Source: an uncultured Pirellulaceae bacterium | GTDB lineage: Bacteria; Planctomycetota; Planctomycetia; Pirellulales; Pirellulaceae | DNA: 64,000 bases | NCBI GenBank assembly: GCA_937944405.1 | Contig: CALDYR010000003.1 | Span: 26,633-90,632 of the forward strand | Direction: 5' to 3' | Shown here: piece after piece, positions 1 to 8,782 of the stretch | How the letters are laid out: every line of letters starts with the position of its first letter | How positions within the stretch are numbered: the stretch's first letter is position 1 | Program-made: the position numbers and the translations under genes | The notes under the pieces: generated by a model | The model's input: only the letters and a program-made list of their open reading frames with translations | What the model was told of the DNA's origin: nothing | Databases searched by the model: none

Positions 1-1
1 T

Positions 2-1150
2 CGATCTTCCATCGCCCAGCGGCAGCCGATCTTTCACGACGGGGCTCAAATAGCGGTCGGTCAATCGTACCGTGATAGCCACACTGCGGTCGTTTGCCCT
101 GTGGTGGACAATTCGGATAAAATTATCGCGGTGGTTTATGGATTTCGCACGCATCACGGCACCAACAATCGCATCGGAGCGTGTCCTTTAGAAGTTCAAT
201 TTGTGCGACTGATTGCCAGTTCGATTTCTGCGGCCATGGTGCGATTAGAAAAAGAAGCCGAAGCATCGCGATCGCGCGTTTTGTTGGAACAGGCGCTTTC
301 ACCTAAGGTAGTCCGGCAATTAGAGGTTGATCCACAGATCCTGCAGGGTGTCACGCGCGAAGTTACCGTTTTGTTCGCCGACCTACGAGATTTCTCTGCG
401 ATCAGCGAACAAGCCGGCCCCAAGGTAACGTATCAAATGTTGACCGATGTGATGGATCTGTTTTCGGAAATCATCGCCGGTCATGACGGCGTTGTCATCG
501 ATTTTTACGGAGACGGCATATCAGCGTTTTGGAACGCACCGATCGAGCAAACCCGGCATACGCTGCTGGCGGTACAGGCCGGGCATGATATTTTGGCGGC
601 GCTGCCAGAACTAAATTCAATTTGGGAAAGTCGATTGGTCAAGCGGTTACGGGCCGGTATTGGAATTCATTGCGGTGACGCTTTGGTTGGAAATTCTGGC
701 AGCAGCAGCCGGCTTAAATATGGCCCGCAAGGCGCGACGGTCAACATCGCAAGCCGTTTAGAATCGGTGACCAAAGGATTGGGGGTGCCGATGATTGTCT
801 CAAAGCAAGTCGCTGATAAAGTATCGCAACATTATCACGGACGCCGATTATGTCAAACGCAACTCAGCGGTATGAGCGAACCATTGCACCTATTCAAATT
901 AATTGCTAAACCGGTTTCGGCATCCTCCCTTCGACACTTTGAAGAGTACGACCAAGCCTTGGAACTATATGAGCGTCAAGAATACACCGAAGCGATTGCT
1001 ATTCTTTGCGGGCTGAACATCGATATGCCCGATCCGGCAAGCGCGTATCTTCTGGAACAAGCGATGCTAAAAAACGCACACCAAGTCGATCTTCGAAAAC
1101 TTTACGATCAAAAGTCAGGCGTTTCAGCACTGACGTTGAAGGAAGCCTAA
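2..1150 (+). CDS. Class III adenylate/guanylate cyclase, N-terminus outside window
   Basis: The reading frame is open to the first base of the window, so the true start lies upstream and the ORF-track Met at 101 is internal. The first ~75 residues look like the end of a GAF sensor domain. A class III nucleotide cyclase domain follows: a first metal-binding Asp in FADLRDFS, a second in DFYGDG, and the transition-state Asn and Arg in VNIASRLE. The C-terminal ~70 residues look like a short helical tail. The position before VN that is normally Asp (GDxVN), which contacts the purine base in adenylate cyclases, is Ala here (QGATVN). The product is therefore probably a cyclic nucleotide, but ATP versus GTP specificity cannot be assigned. 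No neighbour indicates the effector. Confidence 0.88.
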   Translation, partial: RSSIAQRQPIFHDGAQIAVGQSYRDSHTAVVCPVVDNSDKIIAVVYGFRTHHGTNNRIGACPLEVQFVRLIASSISAAMVRLEKEAEASRSRVLLEQALSPKVVRQLEVDPQILQGVTREVTVLFADLRDFSAISEQAGPKVTYQMLTDVMDLFSEIIAGHDGVVIDFYGDGISAFWNAPIEQTRHTLLAVQAGHDILAALPELNSIWESRLVKRLRAGIGIHCGDALVGNSGSSSRLKYGPQGATVNIASRLESVTKGLGVPMIVSKQVADKVSQHYHGRRLCQTQLSGMSEPLHLFKLIAKPVSASSLRHFEEYDQALELYERQEYTEAIAILCGLNIDMPDPASAYLLEQAMLKNAHQVDLRKLYDQKSGVSALTLKEA

Positions 1151-1261
1151 AAGGCGGTTGCCACCAGCTTTTTCGGGGAAAGTTCAACGTGCTGTTTGTC
1201 ACCTCCCAATTCCACATGCGACTACATTGATCAATCTCGGCAGTCGAATTGAAGATTTCCG

Positions 1262-1831
1262 TTAATGCGGTTTGGCGAATGCCTTGGTGGCGGCATCTTT
1301 GTCGGTTTGAATCTCAACGGGTTTGCCCTTTCGGAATTCACAAGCGTAGGTCGCCCGATCTTTCGAAGGTCGACGCGCGTACACTCGGGCGTAATTCAAT
1401 TCGTTGTAGCGGACCTTGAAACGTGCACCGGTTCGATTGAGAAAACGTTCTAGCTTGAAAGCCCGTTTCGATTTAGCCGGAATTGGTTTGGAGTCGTGAA
1501 TTTGATAGTGATGATTTAGTTGGATATTGAGATGGGTCCAATCTTGGTCGGACAGATTTTCAATGATCAATTCACCGCCGCCAAATTCTGGACGCAGGTC
1601 GTATCTTGTTTCGTAAAACATTTGCGAAGGTAACCCCGTCGCCGTGATTCGGCACTCCAATTGCCCTTCGTGAACCGCTGGCATGTAGTTGAAAAGCGCC
1701 AAAATAATCACCACAGGAACTAGGCACATGATGACCAAAGTAATTTGCAGTCCAACGGGAGACAGGGTTGGCATGTCTCGGGCTATCTTTGATCGTTGGC
1801 CGGCAAAATTGCTGGTTTGTGTTTCCGTCAT
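1262..1831 (-). CDS. Single-pass membrane protein of unknown function
   Basis: The family is not recognised. I prefer the ATG at 1831 (MTETQTSN) to the ORF-track start at 1861; a purine-rich stretch (agaaaccgaaaa) precedes it. The product is about 189 residues with a short polar N-terminus, one hydrophobic segment (VGLQITLVIMCLVPVVIILALF) and a soluble domain that would lie outside the membrane. That domain looks like a beta-sandwich, with a GGGELIIENLS strand and charged residues. The gene is divergent from the RegB-like kinase at 1925, with under 100 bp between them. In proteobacteria RegB-type kinases often sit divergent from respiratory-assembly genes, so a role in the respiratory chain is possible, but nothing in the sequence shows this. 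Confidence 0.7.
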   Translation of the reverse strand: MTETQTSNFAGQRSKIARDMPTLSPVGLQITLVIMCLVPVVIILALFNYMPAVHEGQLECRITATGLPSQMFYETRYDLRPEFGGGELIIENLSDQDWTHLNIQLNHHYQIHDSKPIPAKSKRAFKLERFLNRTGARFKVRYNELNYARVYARRPSKDRATYACEFRKGKPVEIQTDKDAATKAFAKPH

Positions 1832-1924
1832 TTTTCGGTTTCTAAATTTGTGAACAGGCACGGTCGTTAGGTTTGAACCGCTCTAGCGCTGGAACAAATT
1901 ATACATGGCGAGTACGATTCAAAT

Positions 1925-3259
1925 ATGCCAAACCTCAAAGAGCGCAATTTTCTTAACGCATCGTGGTTGATCAATCTTCGTTGGGTTGCCGTAATCGGTC
2001 AGGTCGCCACGATCACCGGCGCGATCGCTTTTTTCCAAGCCCAAATTCCGGCGCTGTGGGCGTTGGTTGTCGTTATTTCGCTGACGGCATTTTCAAATGT
2101 GTTGTTGGCGTTTTGGTTTGCCCATGATCGTCGCATAAAATTGGAGGTGCCGACCTGGAATGTTTTGCTGGGGTTGGTAATGGTGATGGATATGCTCTCG
2201 CTTACCGCGTTGTTATTTGCCACCGGTGGACCGAACAATCCGTTTTGCTTGTTCATCTTTGTTAATATCAGCCTCAGCGCTTTGGTGCTTAACCGAAACT
2301 GGGCTTGGGGGATTAACCTTTTAGCCAACGCTTGTTTTCTGCTGATCACATTTGACCATCTTAAAGTCCCTCAGTTGGATATGGGGCTCCATCCGTTGCG
2401 GTCCATGGAGGCGACGGCTTTGAAACATATCGCGTTACTGGTCGCTTTTGCGACCTGCTCCAGCGTGATCGTTTACTTCATGACGCGTTTGACGGCGGAA
2501 CTGAGGGCTCAGCAGTTAGAGGTTCGCAACGCTCAATTAAAACAGGCGAAAAGCGAGAAAATCGAGGCCCTAGGAACCTTGGCCGCCGGTACGGCCCATG
2601 AATTAGCGACGCCTTTGTCGACCATTGCGATTGTCGCCAAAGATGTGGAACAGGCCTTTGAACTGCATCCCCCCGATTTCCCGGGGGCCCAAGAAGTTAT
2701 CGATGATGTGCATCTGATCCGCAGTCAACTGGATCGGTGCCGCACGATTATCGACCGTATGTCCAGCCACGCCGGTGAAGCGGTGGGGGAGACGATCCGC
2801 CAGTGCACGCTGGGCCGGTTGGCCAATGCGGCCCTAGAGGGTTTGATCGGGAGAGGTCGTGTGCATTTGGATGTGTTGCCCGCAGATGAAAACGAAACCC
2901 TCGCGGTGCCGATCGACGGGCTCAGTCAAGCGATTCGAGGGCTGGTCCAAAACGCTCTCGACGCCGATCCAAGCGATCGTCCAGTGATCGTTTCGATTCG
3001 TCGAGCACGCGATCATTGGCGTTGGGAAATCACCGACCGCGGCCCCGGGATGTCCCCTGAAGTGCTGCAAAGGGTCAGCGAGCCGTTTTTCACGACGAAG
3101 TCTCCCGGAAAAGGAATGGGATTGGGAGTTTTTCTCGCAAAAAATGTTGTGCGGAGACTCGGTGGGACGGTTAACTACAGGTCATCTAATGACGCAGGAA
3201 CTGTTAATACAGGCACCACAGTCACCATAACTCTGCCTTATCATGATTTCAGAAAATAA
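1925..3259 (+). CDS. regB: RegB/PrrB-like redox-sensing histidine kinase
   Basis: This is a membrane sensor kinase of 444 residues with about six hydrophobic segments (residues ~20-190), a short linker, a His-phosphotransfer region and a GHKL ATPase domain. Three RegB hallmarks are visible. GGPNNPF at 101-107 matches the quinone-interaction loop. The H-box GTAHELATPLSTIA carries His225. A Cys at ~272 in the RSQLDRCRTI segment corresponds to the redox-active cysteine of the RegB family. The N (QNALDADP), G1 (DRGPGMS) and G2 (GKGMGLGVFL) boxes are intact, so it should be active. RegB proteins report quinone pool or thiol redox state to RegA. The response regulator follows directly and overlaps by 17 bp, which supports a two-gene operon. 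Confidence 0.85.
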   Translation: MPNLKERNFLNASWLINLRWVAVIGQVATITGAIAFFQAQIPALWALVVVISLTAFSNVLLAFWFAHDRRIKLEVPTWNVLLGLVMVMDMLSLTALLFATGGPNNPFCLFIFVNISLSALVLNRNWAWGINLLANACFLLITFDHLKVPQLDMGLHPLRSMEATALKHIALLVAFATCSSVIVYFMTRLTAELRAQQLEVRNAQLKQAKSEKIEALGTLAAGTAHELATPLSTIAIVAKDVEQAFELHPPDFPGAQEVIDDVHLIRSQLDRCRTIIDRMSSHAGEAVGETIRQCTLGRLANAALEGLIGRGRVHLDVLPADENETLAVPIDGLSQAIRGLVQNALDADPSDRPVIVSIRRARDHWRWEITDRGPGMSPEVLQRVSEPFFTTKSPGKGMGLGVFLAKNVVRRLGGTVNYRSSNDAGTVNTGTTVTITLPYHDFRK

Positions 3260-3797
3260 CTTTGCGGCGATGGCGAATCAAACACTTTCGATCATGGTCG
3301 TTGATGACGACGATGTTTTGAGAAGCCGATTAGAAAAAGCGTTTTTAAAACGAGGGTTCGCCGTTTATATCGCTTCCAATCGCGACGAAGCCCTACAATT
3401 GTCGGCGCTGCATCAACCGGACCGAGCGGTTCTGGATTTGAAGATGCCTGGCAAGTCAGGGCTCGAACTGCTCAGCGAGATGCGCGAAACGTCGCCTTTG
3501 ACAGCCTGCGTTATTCTCACCGGCTACGGATCGATCAACAATGCGGTCGAAGCGGTGAAGTTAGGTGCTGTCGGGTACGTGACCAAACCGGCTGATGCCG
3601 ATCAAGTTTTAGCCGCGTTTGAGGAAAGTCCTGTCATCGAAAATCCTGAGTTTCCCCCACCATCTTTAGCGGCCGCCCAGTGGGAGCACATTCAGCGCGT
3701 GTTGGCAGATTCCGGTGGTAACATTTCCGAAGCGGCGCGGAGACTGGACATTCCCCGACGAACATTACAGCGTAAGCTCAAAAAGAACGCGCCCTAA
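3243..3797 (+). CDS. regA: RegA/PrrA-like response regulator
   Basis: A receiver domain (acidic pocket VVDDDDV, phospho-acceptor Asp in VLDLKMPG, Thr in LTGYGS, Lys in TKPAD) is followed by a short linker and a Fis-type helix-turn-helix (GGNISEAARRLDIPRRTLQR). This is the compact RegA architecture with no AAA+ domain. It is the expected partner of the overlapping kinase, forming a redox-responsive transcription switch. The start is uncertain: 3243 overlaps the kinase, while the Met at 3270 (MANQTLSIM) would remove the overlap. Neither has a strong ribosome-binding site. The gene ends 14 bp from the convergent gluconokinase gene. Confidence 0.85.
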   Translation: MISENNFAAMANQTLSIMVVDDDDVLRSRLEKAFLKRGFAVYIASNRDEALQLSALHQPDRAVLDLKMPGKSGLELLSEMRETSPLTACVILTGYGSINNAVEAVKLGAVGYVTKPADADQVLAAFEESPVIENPEFPPPSLAAAQWEHIQRVLADSGGNISEAARRLDIPRRTLQRKLKKNAP

Positions 3798-3811
3798 GCG
3801 AATCGGAAACA

Positions 3812-4336
3812 TCATCGCGATTGGACGGCCTTTAAAACAGCGCTCTCGACGTTGAGTAAGTGCTGTTCGACGTCGACCTCAACCACATCGCCCTCGTCAG
3901 CGGTCGATTCTAACGCCTCAAATTGGCTGGCCAGCAGTCCCGGGGGCATGTAGTGGCCTTCGCGGCCGGCCAAGCGTTTGGCGATCGCTGCGCTGCCGGC
4001 AGTGAGGTGGACGAACACGATCTGGTTGTCTGCAGTCCGCAGTTGGTCTCTGTAAATCTTTTTCAACGCCGAACAAGCCACTGCGACCGGAACGCCCTCT
4101 TGGGATTTTGACTTGATGTGAACGCAGATTTCCTCTAGCCATGGTTCTCGATCACTATCGTCCAGCGGGACACCTTGGGACATCTTGGCGACATTGGTTG
4201 GAGGATGTAAATCGTCGCCATCGGTGAACTGATAGCCTAATTCTTTTTGCAGAAAACGACCAAATGTCGACTTCCCACACCCCGACACGCCCATCAAAAT
4301 AACAACCGGTGATATGGATTGGCTCGACGTTTTCAT
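3812..4336 (-). CDS. gntK: Gluconokinase
   Basis: The product is 174 residues, the usual length for GntK-type carbohydrate kinases. A Walker A motif (GVSGCGKSTFG) lies near the N-terminus, followed by the family signatures DGDDLHP, NVAKMSQGVPLDD and ACSALKKIYRD, then the lid segment REGHYMPPGLLASQF. It phosphorylates D-gluconate to 6-phosphogluconate, feeding the pentose-phosphate or Entner-Doudoroff pathway. No gluconate transporter or regulator is adjacent, and the gene appears monocistronic. Confidence 0.93.
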   Translation of the reverse strand: MKTSSQSISPVVILMGVSGCGKSTFGRFLQKELGYQFTDGDDLHPPTNVAKMSQGVPLDDSDREPWLEEICVHIKSKSQEGVPVAVACSALKKIYRDQLRTADNQIVFVHLTAGSAAIAKRLAGREGHYMPPGLLASQFEALESTADEGDVVEVDVEQHLLNVESAVLKAVQSR

Positions 4337-4763
4337 AAATTGGGATTCCGTTGGTGAAATTTAAGTGTGTAAGATTTGCGTGTGTAGAATTCGTCTGTTA
4401 TCGCGTGATGGAGCGGCGCGAATCGACCACAATTATAGCCTCTCAGCGCAGTTAGGAACGCGCGAAAACAACTTGAGGATTGGGACGACGACCGGTTTGT
4501 GCCCGAGTTTTTATGTTTAAGGGTCAGCCGGAGGGACGCGTTTTAGAGACCACCAACACGTACGCCCATCGGCTTACGGTTCAACGTAAGTGAATGAATG
4601 GCTTGAAAACTCCGGAGTTATAAATTGCGCGATCCCTAATTGCGTTGATAAATCGACCCACCTGCGAGCACCAGATTATAGTTTTATAGGGTGACGCGCC
4701 GAAACAACCCATACGCTGCGGCGCCTTAGCCTGACCTTCGAACGCAAACTTTGTGGTTTTTGC
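4337..4763. other. Intergenic region upstream of NusG-paralogue gene
   Basis: There is no convincing coding sequence. The minus-strand ORF 4581-5033 is a shadow of the NusG-like gene. The segment carries one copy of an ~85-bp degenerate repeat (see 4553-4637) that recurs at 33627. The rest of the NusG-like leader shows no recognised riboswitch. Confidence 0.5.
4553..4637 (+). repeat. Dispersed degenerate repeat, copy 1
   Basis: About 85 bp beginning ccaacacgta aligns with 33627-33710 over nearly its full length with one gap. Blocks ccaacacgta, tgaaaac-ccg and gcgat are shared, and overall identity by eye is around two thirds. It lies ~130 bp upstream of the NusG-like gene. Both copies are non-coding. 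Confidence 0.5.
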
Positions 4764-5354
4764 ATGCCTATTCTGAAACGTGAAAACGACATTTACCCGC
4801 CCGATCTGTTTGAATCGGGATTGGCCCTGACCCGGCCGGCCCAAGAGGGGGTTCATTGGTGGTGCCTTTACACCGAAGTCAGACGCGAAAAGGATCTGAC
4901 ACGAAAATTGGGTTCGATGAAGATCCCTCACTACGCACCGGTTGTGCCCAAACGTTATCGATCTCCTAACGGGCGATTGCGAACATCTTATATTCCATTG
5001 TTTGCCAATTATGTTTTCATGCTGGCCGACCAAGAGCAGCGCTATCGCGCGATGACGACTAATTGCATCCGGAAATGCAGCGCGGTAAAAGATTTTGAAA
5101 TGCTGGTTTCGGACCTGTCACAAGTCCACGCCATCGTACAAGCCGGCGTGCCACTGACTGCGGAGTCTAAACTTGCCGCTGGTGACAAAGTCAAAGTTCG
5201 AACCGGGCCATTTGCAGGTTATGAAGGCGTCGTACTGCGGCGCGAGGGAAAGACGCGATTGCTGCTGTCGATCCGATTCCTTGAAGAAGGCGTATCGATG
5301 GCGATCGATGAGGGACAACTGGAAATCACAGACAAACATAAATCAAACCAATGA
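4764..5354 (+). CDS. NusG-family antitermination factor (RfaH/LoaP-like paralogue)
   Basis: The N-terminal NGN domain begins at WWCLYTEVRREKDLTRKL and includes PHYAPVVPKRYRS and YIPLFANYVFM. A C-terminal KOW domain follows (GDKVKVRTGPFAGYEGVVL). At 196 residues it matches specialised NusG paralogues, which bind RNA polymerase and suppress termination in selected long operons. It is not in the ribosomal/secE context of housekeeping nusG, so it is likely the specialised type. It is nevertheless an orphan: the genes on both sides point the other way or are unrelated, and no polysaccharide operon follows. Its target operon must be elsewhere. Confidence 0.85.
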   Translation: MPILKRENDIYPPDLFESGLALTRPAQEGVHWWCLYTEVRREKDLTRKLGSMKIPHYAPVVPKRYRSPNGRLRTSYIPLFANYVFMLADQEQRYRAMTTNCIRKCSAVKDFEMLVSDLSQVHAIVQAGVPLTAESKLAAGDKVKVRTGPFAGYEGVVLRREGKTRLLLSIRFLEEGVSMAIDEGQLEITDKHKSNQ

Positions 5355-5356
5355 TT

Positions 5357-5761
5357 TTAACTTGCGTTGTCCACTGCGCTTTGGGTGATTTGGACTTGGA
5401 TGACTTCATCAATGCCTGCGGCTGGAACATTAGTTTTTATTTCCAAACGCACTCCAAACCGCTGGACTTCGGTGACGCGAATTCGGACAGCCTCATTTTC
5501 GCAGTATGCTTCGGCTACCGGCGCGCTTTCCATCGGGGGGTGCAACGGAACATGTAAAACGGTCGTCGCCTGTTGCGACCGAAGCGACACACGAAATTGG
5601 CCGTTGAATTGGTCAATGCCATCTGCGTTGGATCGGATGATGTGTTGCGTGACCGCGGGGTCCGACATCGGCGAAAACTCTTCTTCTTCAACCGCATCGG
5701 CAACGCCGTCCAAACGACCGAGTTGGTTTAGTCGGTCTTCGATACTTTGGTTGTTATTCAT
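5357..5761 (-). CDS. Conserved hypothetical protein
   Basis: The family is not recognised. The start chosen is ATG 5761 (MNNNQSIEDRL), preceded by gaagg at good spacing; the ORF-track start at 5842 adds an unlikely tail. The product is about 134 residues with an acidic N-terminal helical part (DAVEEEEFSPMSD) and a strand-rich C-terminal half. It has no signal peptide or membrane segment. It is convergent with the NusG-like gene, with only 2 bp between stop codons. Confidence 0.65.
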   Translation of the reverse strand: MNNNQSIEDRLNQLGRLDGVADAVEEEEFSPMSDPAVTQHIIRSNADGIDQFNGQFRVSLRSQQATTVLHVPLHPPMESAPVAEAYCENEAVRIRVTEVQRFGVRLEIKTNVPAAGIDEVIQVQITQSAVDNAS

Positions 5762-5942
5762 GGTGCCTTCATTGGTAAGAGTCGTAGTACAGATTGCTGT
5801 CCTGTCTATCTTGAGTCGATGGTGTGTCGATCCCACCGTCATCGCAAACGATACCTCAAATCAGCGCTCAAAAGCAACCTGCTTCCGGCCATGCGTATCT
5901 ACCGCAAAAGCCATCGGCAATTTGGCGCTGGGATTAAACAGA

Positions 5943-5970
5943 CAAAGGCAGCACTAATGTGCTGCCTTTG
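5943..5970 (-). terminator. Hairpin downstream of metK
   Basis: A perfect 12-bp inverted repeat (caaaggcagcac / gtgctgcctttg) with a 4-nt loop sits ~33 bp past the metK stop. The minus-strand tail after the stem is only weakly T-rich, so it may be a terminator or a simple 3'-end stabilising hairpin. Confidence 0.55.
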
Positions 5971-6003
5971 CTGAGGGTCTGTATCACGGTCGTAACGGTT
6001 TGA

Positions 6004-7164
6004 TTATACCGCTGCTCCGGCAGCTGCTTTTTCGGCCAATTCTTTGGCAGATGCTGTGCATTCCCAAGTGAAATCGGGATCGTTGCGGCCGAAGTGGCCA
6101 CCGGCCGCAGTTTTGCGGAAGACTGGCCGTTGCAATTTCAGATAATTGATGATTCCCTGAGTCGACAAAGGGTATTGTTCACGCACGACGTTACAAATCG
6201 TTTCGTCGGAAACGGTTCCAGTGCCTTGGGTGTCAACGTGAACGCTGACTGGATCAGCCACACCGATCGCGTAGGCCAATTGGACTTCGCAGCGTTTTGC
6301 CAATCCGGCGGCGACGATGTTTTTGGCAACGTGGCGAGCCATATAGGCGGCACTGCGATCGACCTTCGTGGAATCCTTACCACTGAACGCGCCACCACCG
6401 TGGCGTCCCCAGCCACCGTAGGTGTCAACGATGATTTTGCGGCCGGTCAAGCCACAATCGCCGTGAGGTCCACCAATTTCGAATTTGCCGGTTGGGTTGA
6501 TGTGATACTTAACATCGCCCTTGACCAGTTCTTTGGGGAGAAGTGGTTCAACGATTTCCTCTTGAATGAATTTTTGAATCGTCTCGTTGTCGACGTTAGG
6601 ACTGTGCTGGGTCGAAACGACAACGGTGTCGATGCGGACTGGTGTGAAGCCATCGTACTCAACGGTGACTTGACTTTTGCTGTCAGGGCGCAACCAGTCG
6701 ACCTTTTTTGAAAATCGAGCTTCGTTCAATTTTTCCAAAATTTGATGTGACAAGGCAATTGGAAGTGGCATCAGTTCTTCGGTATCATCACAGGCGTAGC
6801 CAAACATCAGGCCTTGATCGCCAGCACCATCGGCGTCCACGCCTTGAGCAATGTCAGGGCTTTGTTGGTCCAATTTGACAATGACTTCGCATGAGTCACA
6901 ACCGATTCCTGTTGCGGCATCGGTGTAGCCGACATCTCGCATGACGCTCCGGACTAACTTTTCAACGTCGACCTCCGCTTTGGAAGTGATTTCGCCGGCA
7001 ATCACAGCCATTTCGGTGCTGACCATGGTTTCGCAAGCCACGCGGCTTTTAGGATCCTGCTCAAGCATTGCGTCGAGAATGGCATCCGAGATCTGGTCAG
7101 CCAGTTTGTCGGGGTGCCCCATGCTGACGGATTCACTTGTAAATAGGTACTTTCCAGATGCCAC
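6004..7164 (-). CDS. metK: S-adenosylmethionine synthetase
   Basis: The product makes S-adenosylmethionine from methionine and ATP in the cytoplasm. Family signatures are intact along 386 residues: [17 protein letters not shown] at the N-terminus, [10 protein letters not shown], the glycine-rich loop [18 protein letters not shown] and the C-terminal [11 protein letters not shown] region. Length is normal for bacterial MetK. The gene is monocistronic, followed by a hairpin. I looked for a SAM riboswitch in the leader and did not find one. Confidence 0.97.
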   Translation of the reverse strand: MASGKYLFTSESVSMGHPDKLADQISDAILDAMLEQDPKSRVACETMVSTEMAVIAGEITSKAEVDVEKLVRSVMRDVGYTDAATGIGCDSCEVIVKLDQQSPDIAQGVDADGAGDQGLMFGYACDDTEELMPLPIALSHQILEKLNEARFSKKVDWLRPDSKSQVTVEYDGFTPVRIDTVVVSTQHSPNVDNETIQKFIQEEIVEPLLPKELVKGDVKYHINPTGKFEIGGPHGDCGLTGRKIIVDTYGGWGRHGGGAFSGKDSTKVDRSAAYMARHVAKNIVAAGLAKRCEVQLAYAIGVADPVSVHVDTQGTGTVSDETICNVVREQYPLSTQGIINYLKLQRPVFRKTAAGGHFGRNDPDFTWECTASAKELAEKAAAGAAV

Positions 7165-7282
7165 AGTCTTCTCCTCAAAATCTCAACGGACGACAGTTAA
7201 ATATACGGCTCAAAATGAAGCCAGCTTCGCAGTTTAGCACAAGGTTTTTGAATTCCAATACGCTAAAGTTACATTTCGGCTT

Positions 7283-7308
7283 ATCAAAAAACAGACGCCG
7301 CTGGCGTC
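7283..7308 (-). terminator. Rho-independent terminator after waaA
   Basis: Read on the minus strand, a GC-rich hairpin GACGCC-agc-GGCGTC is immediately followed by TGTTTTTTGA. This is a classic intrinsic terminator, placed ~60 bp past the waaA stop and ahead of metK. Confidence 0.8.
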
Positions 7309-7367
7309 GGGAAGTCTGAGAATTTAGCGGGTTTCGTGGTGCAGCGCCGAGGGCTTTCGCGCCAGAT

Positions 7368-8702
7368 CTACGCCGCAGAAGAGGTGAAATCGTGGTTTCT
7401 TAGCCCATGGGCGGTAGGGTGTGGCTTCAGCAACGCGATGATGCCGGCGACGGTACGATCAGCAGCTCCCGAATTTTGGGCGACTACTTTCTGAGCTCTG
7501 GTTCCCATCGATTGGGCCAGGTGCGGCATTTCGATTGCCCACTTGATAAACGTTTCGATCTGATGCCCGTTGTGGACGACTTCTGCGGCATCGTTTTCGA
7601 TCAACGAGGACACGGTACTTTTGAAGTTCGATGTGCTGGGGCCAAAACAAACCGGCACGCCAAATCCAGCCGGTTCGATCATGCTCTGTCCGCCGCGGGA
7701 TCCCATGCTGCCACCGACGAAGCCGGCGTCGGCTAATCCCCACCACGCGCTCAGTTCGCCGATGACATCGATAATGACAATCGACTGTCGTTCCGACGCC
7801 TTTTCCAAGGACGATCTTCGCAAGAACGGCAGACCACGATCTTGCAATTCGCGGCACAACTGTGGCACGCGCGCTGGATGCCGTGGGACAAGAATCAGAC
7901 GAAGGTCGGGATGTGCATCGCTGAGCCTTTCGAAGGCGGAAATCAACAGAAGGTCTTCTTCCAATTGCGTGCTGCCACCGACAAACACGAAATCGTTTTG
8001 TGTGATCTGGGTTGCTGTGGTGGACTGTTGTAGTTTCACGGTGGCTGGATTCTTCCGATCGGTTTGCACGCCGTCAAATTTTACGCTGCCGGTGACGGTC
8101 ACGTTTTTTAACTTACATCCATTGTCAACAAACCGTTGAGCATAGTCGCTTGACTGCGCTCCGACCCAAGTGATCTTTTGAAAGATCGGCCGGAATAAGA
8201 AGCCAAACTTTTGGTAACCGCGTGAACTTTTTTCGCTCAAACGCCCATTGATCACACTGACGGGAATCGAATGAGAAGTGGTTAAGCGAATCAAATTTGG
8301 CCACAGTTCTAATTCGGCCAAGATCAATTGATTGGGACGCAGTCGCCGAATGGTTCGTTTAACGGCCCAAGAGAAATCTGCCGGGCAATAGAAGGTAATG
8401 TGATTTGGGAAGACATCGGCGGATAGCTTGCGTCCGGTTTCGGTCGTCGAAGAGATCGCGATCTCGAATTCAGGATGTTGTTGGCAAATCCGCTCGATGA
8501 CGGGTTTGAGCAGATTCACTTCGCCGACACTGACGGCGTGGAACCACAAGCATTGTTGTGTTGAATTCCGTTTTGGCGCATTGCCGAGCAGTTTCTGAGA
8601 CCACCCGCGACGGTTCTTTTTCTGGACAACGATTCTCCATAACAGCCATGGCGAAAACACCACCATCACTGAAAGATAAACCAAATTCAACAGAATACTC
8701 AT
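7368..8702 (-). CDS. waaA: 3-deoxy-D-manno-octulosonic acid (Kdo) transferase
   Basis: This GT30-family glycosyltransferase adds Kdo to the lipid A precursor in LPS synthesis. The start chosen is ATG 8702 (MSILLNLVYLS), which has AAGGAT just upstream and gives the usual N-terminal membrane anchor; the ORF-track start at 8768 adds 22 residues. Visible signatures are WFHAVSVGEVNLLKPV, SSTTETGRK, PADFSWAVKR, LAELELWPNLI, NGRLSEKSSRGY, GSVKFDG and GSMGSRGGQSMIEPAGFGVP. It lies 80 bp downstream of secA on the same strand, probably co-transcribed, and ends at a clear terminator. Confidence 0.95.
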   Translation of the reverse strand: MSILLNLVYLSVMVVFSPWLLWRIVVQKKNRRGWSQKLLGNAPKRNSTQQCLWFHAVSVGEVNLLKPVIERICQQHPEFEIAISSTTETGRKLSADVFPNHITFYCPADFSWAVKRTIRRLRPNQLILAELELWPNLIRLTTSHSIPVSVINGRLSEKSSRGYQKFGFLFRPIFQKITWVGAQSSDYAQRFVDNGCKLKNVTVTGSVKFDGVQTDRKNPATVKLQQSTTATQITQNDFVFVGGSTQLEEDLLLISAFERLSDAHPDLRLILVPRHPARVPQLCRELQDRGLPFLRRSSLEKASERQSIVIIDVIGELSAWWGLADAGFVGGSMGSRGGQSMIEPAGFGVPVCFGPSTSNFKSTVSSLIENDAAEVVHNGHQIETFIKWAIEMPHLAQSMGTRAQKVVAQNSGAADRTVAGIIALLKPHPTAHGLRNHDFTSSAA

Positions 8703-8782
8703 GGGATCCTTCCCAAAATGTCGTCCGTAGGGAATGAGTAACGCGTCTCTGCGGTGGCTTTTACTCAAGCTTCGTGCGATGG

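Noticed and set aside
5357-5957. Plus-strand ORF 5367-5957 (196 aa)
   Set aside because: It lies opposite the 5357-5761 gene, whose start has a clear ribosome-binding site, and its protein has no recognisable features.
6094-6711. Plus-strand ORF of 205 aa inside metK
   Set aside because: It is the antisense shadow of metK, which is unmistakable.
7165-7282. Possible SAM riboswitch in the metK leader
   Set aside because: No SAM-I or SAM-II consensus could be found in the leader.
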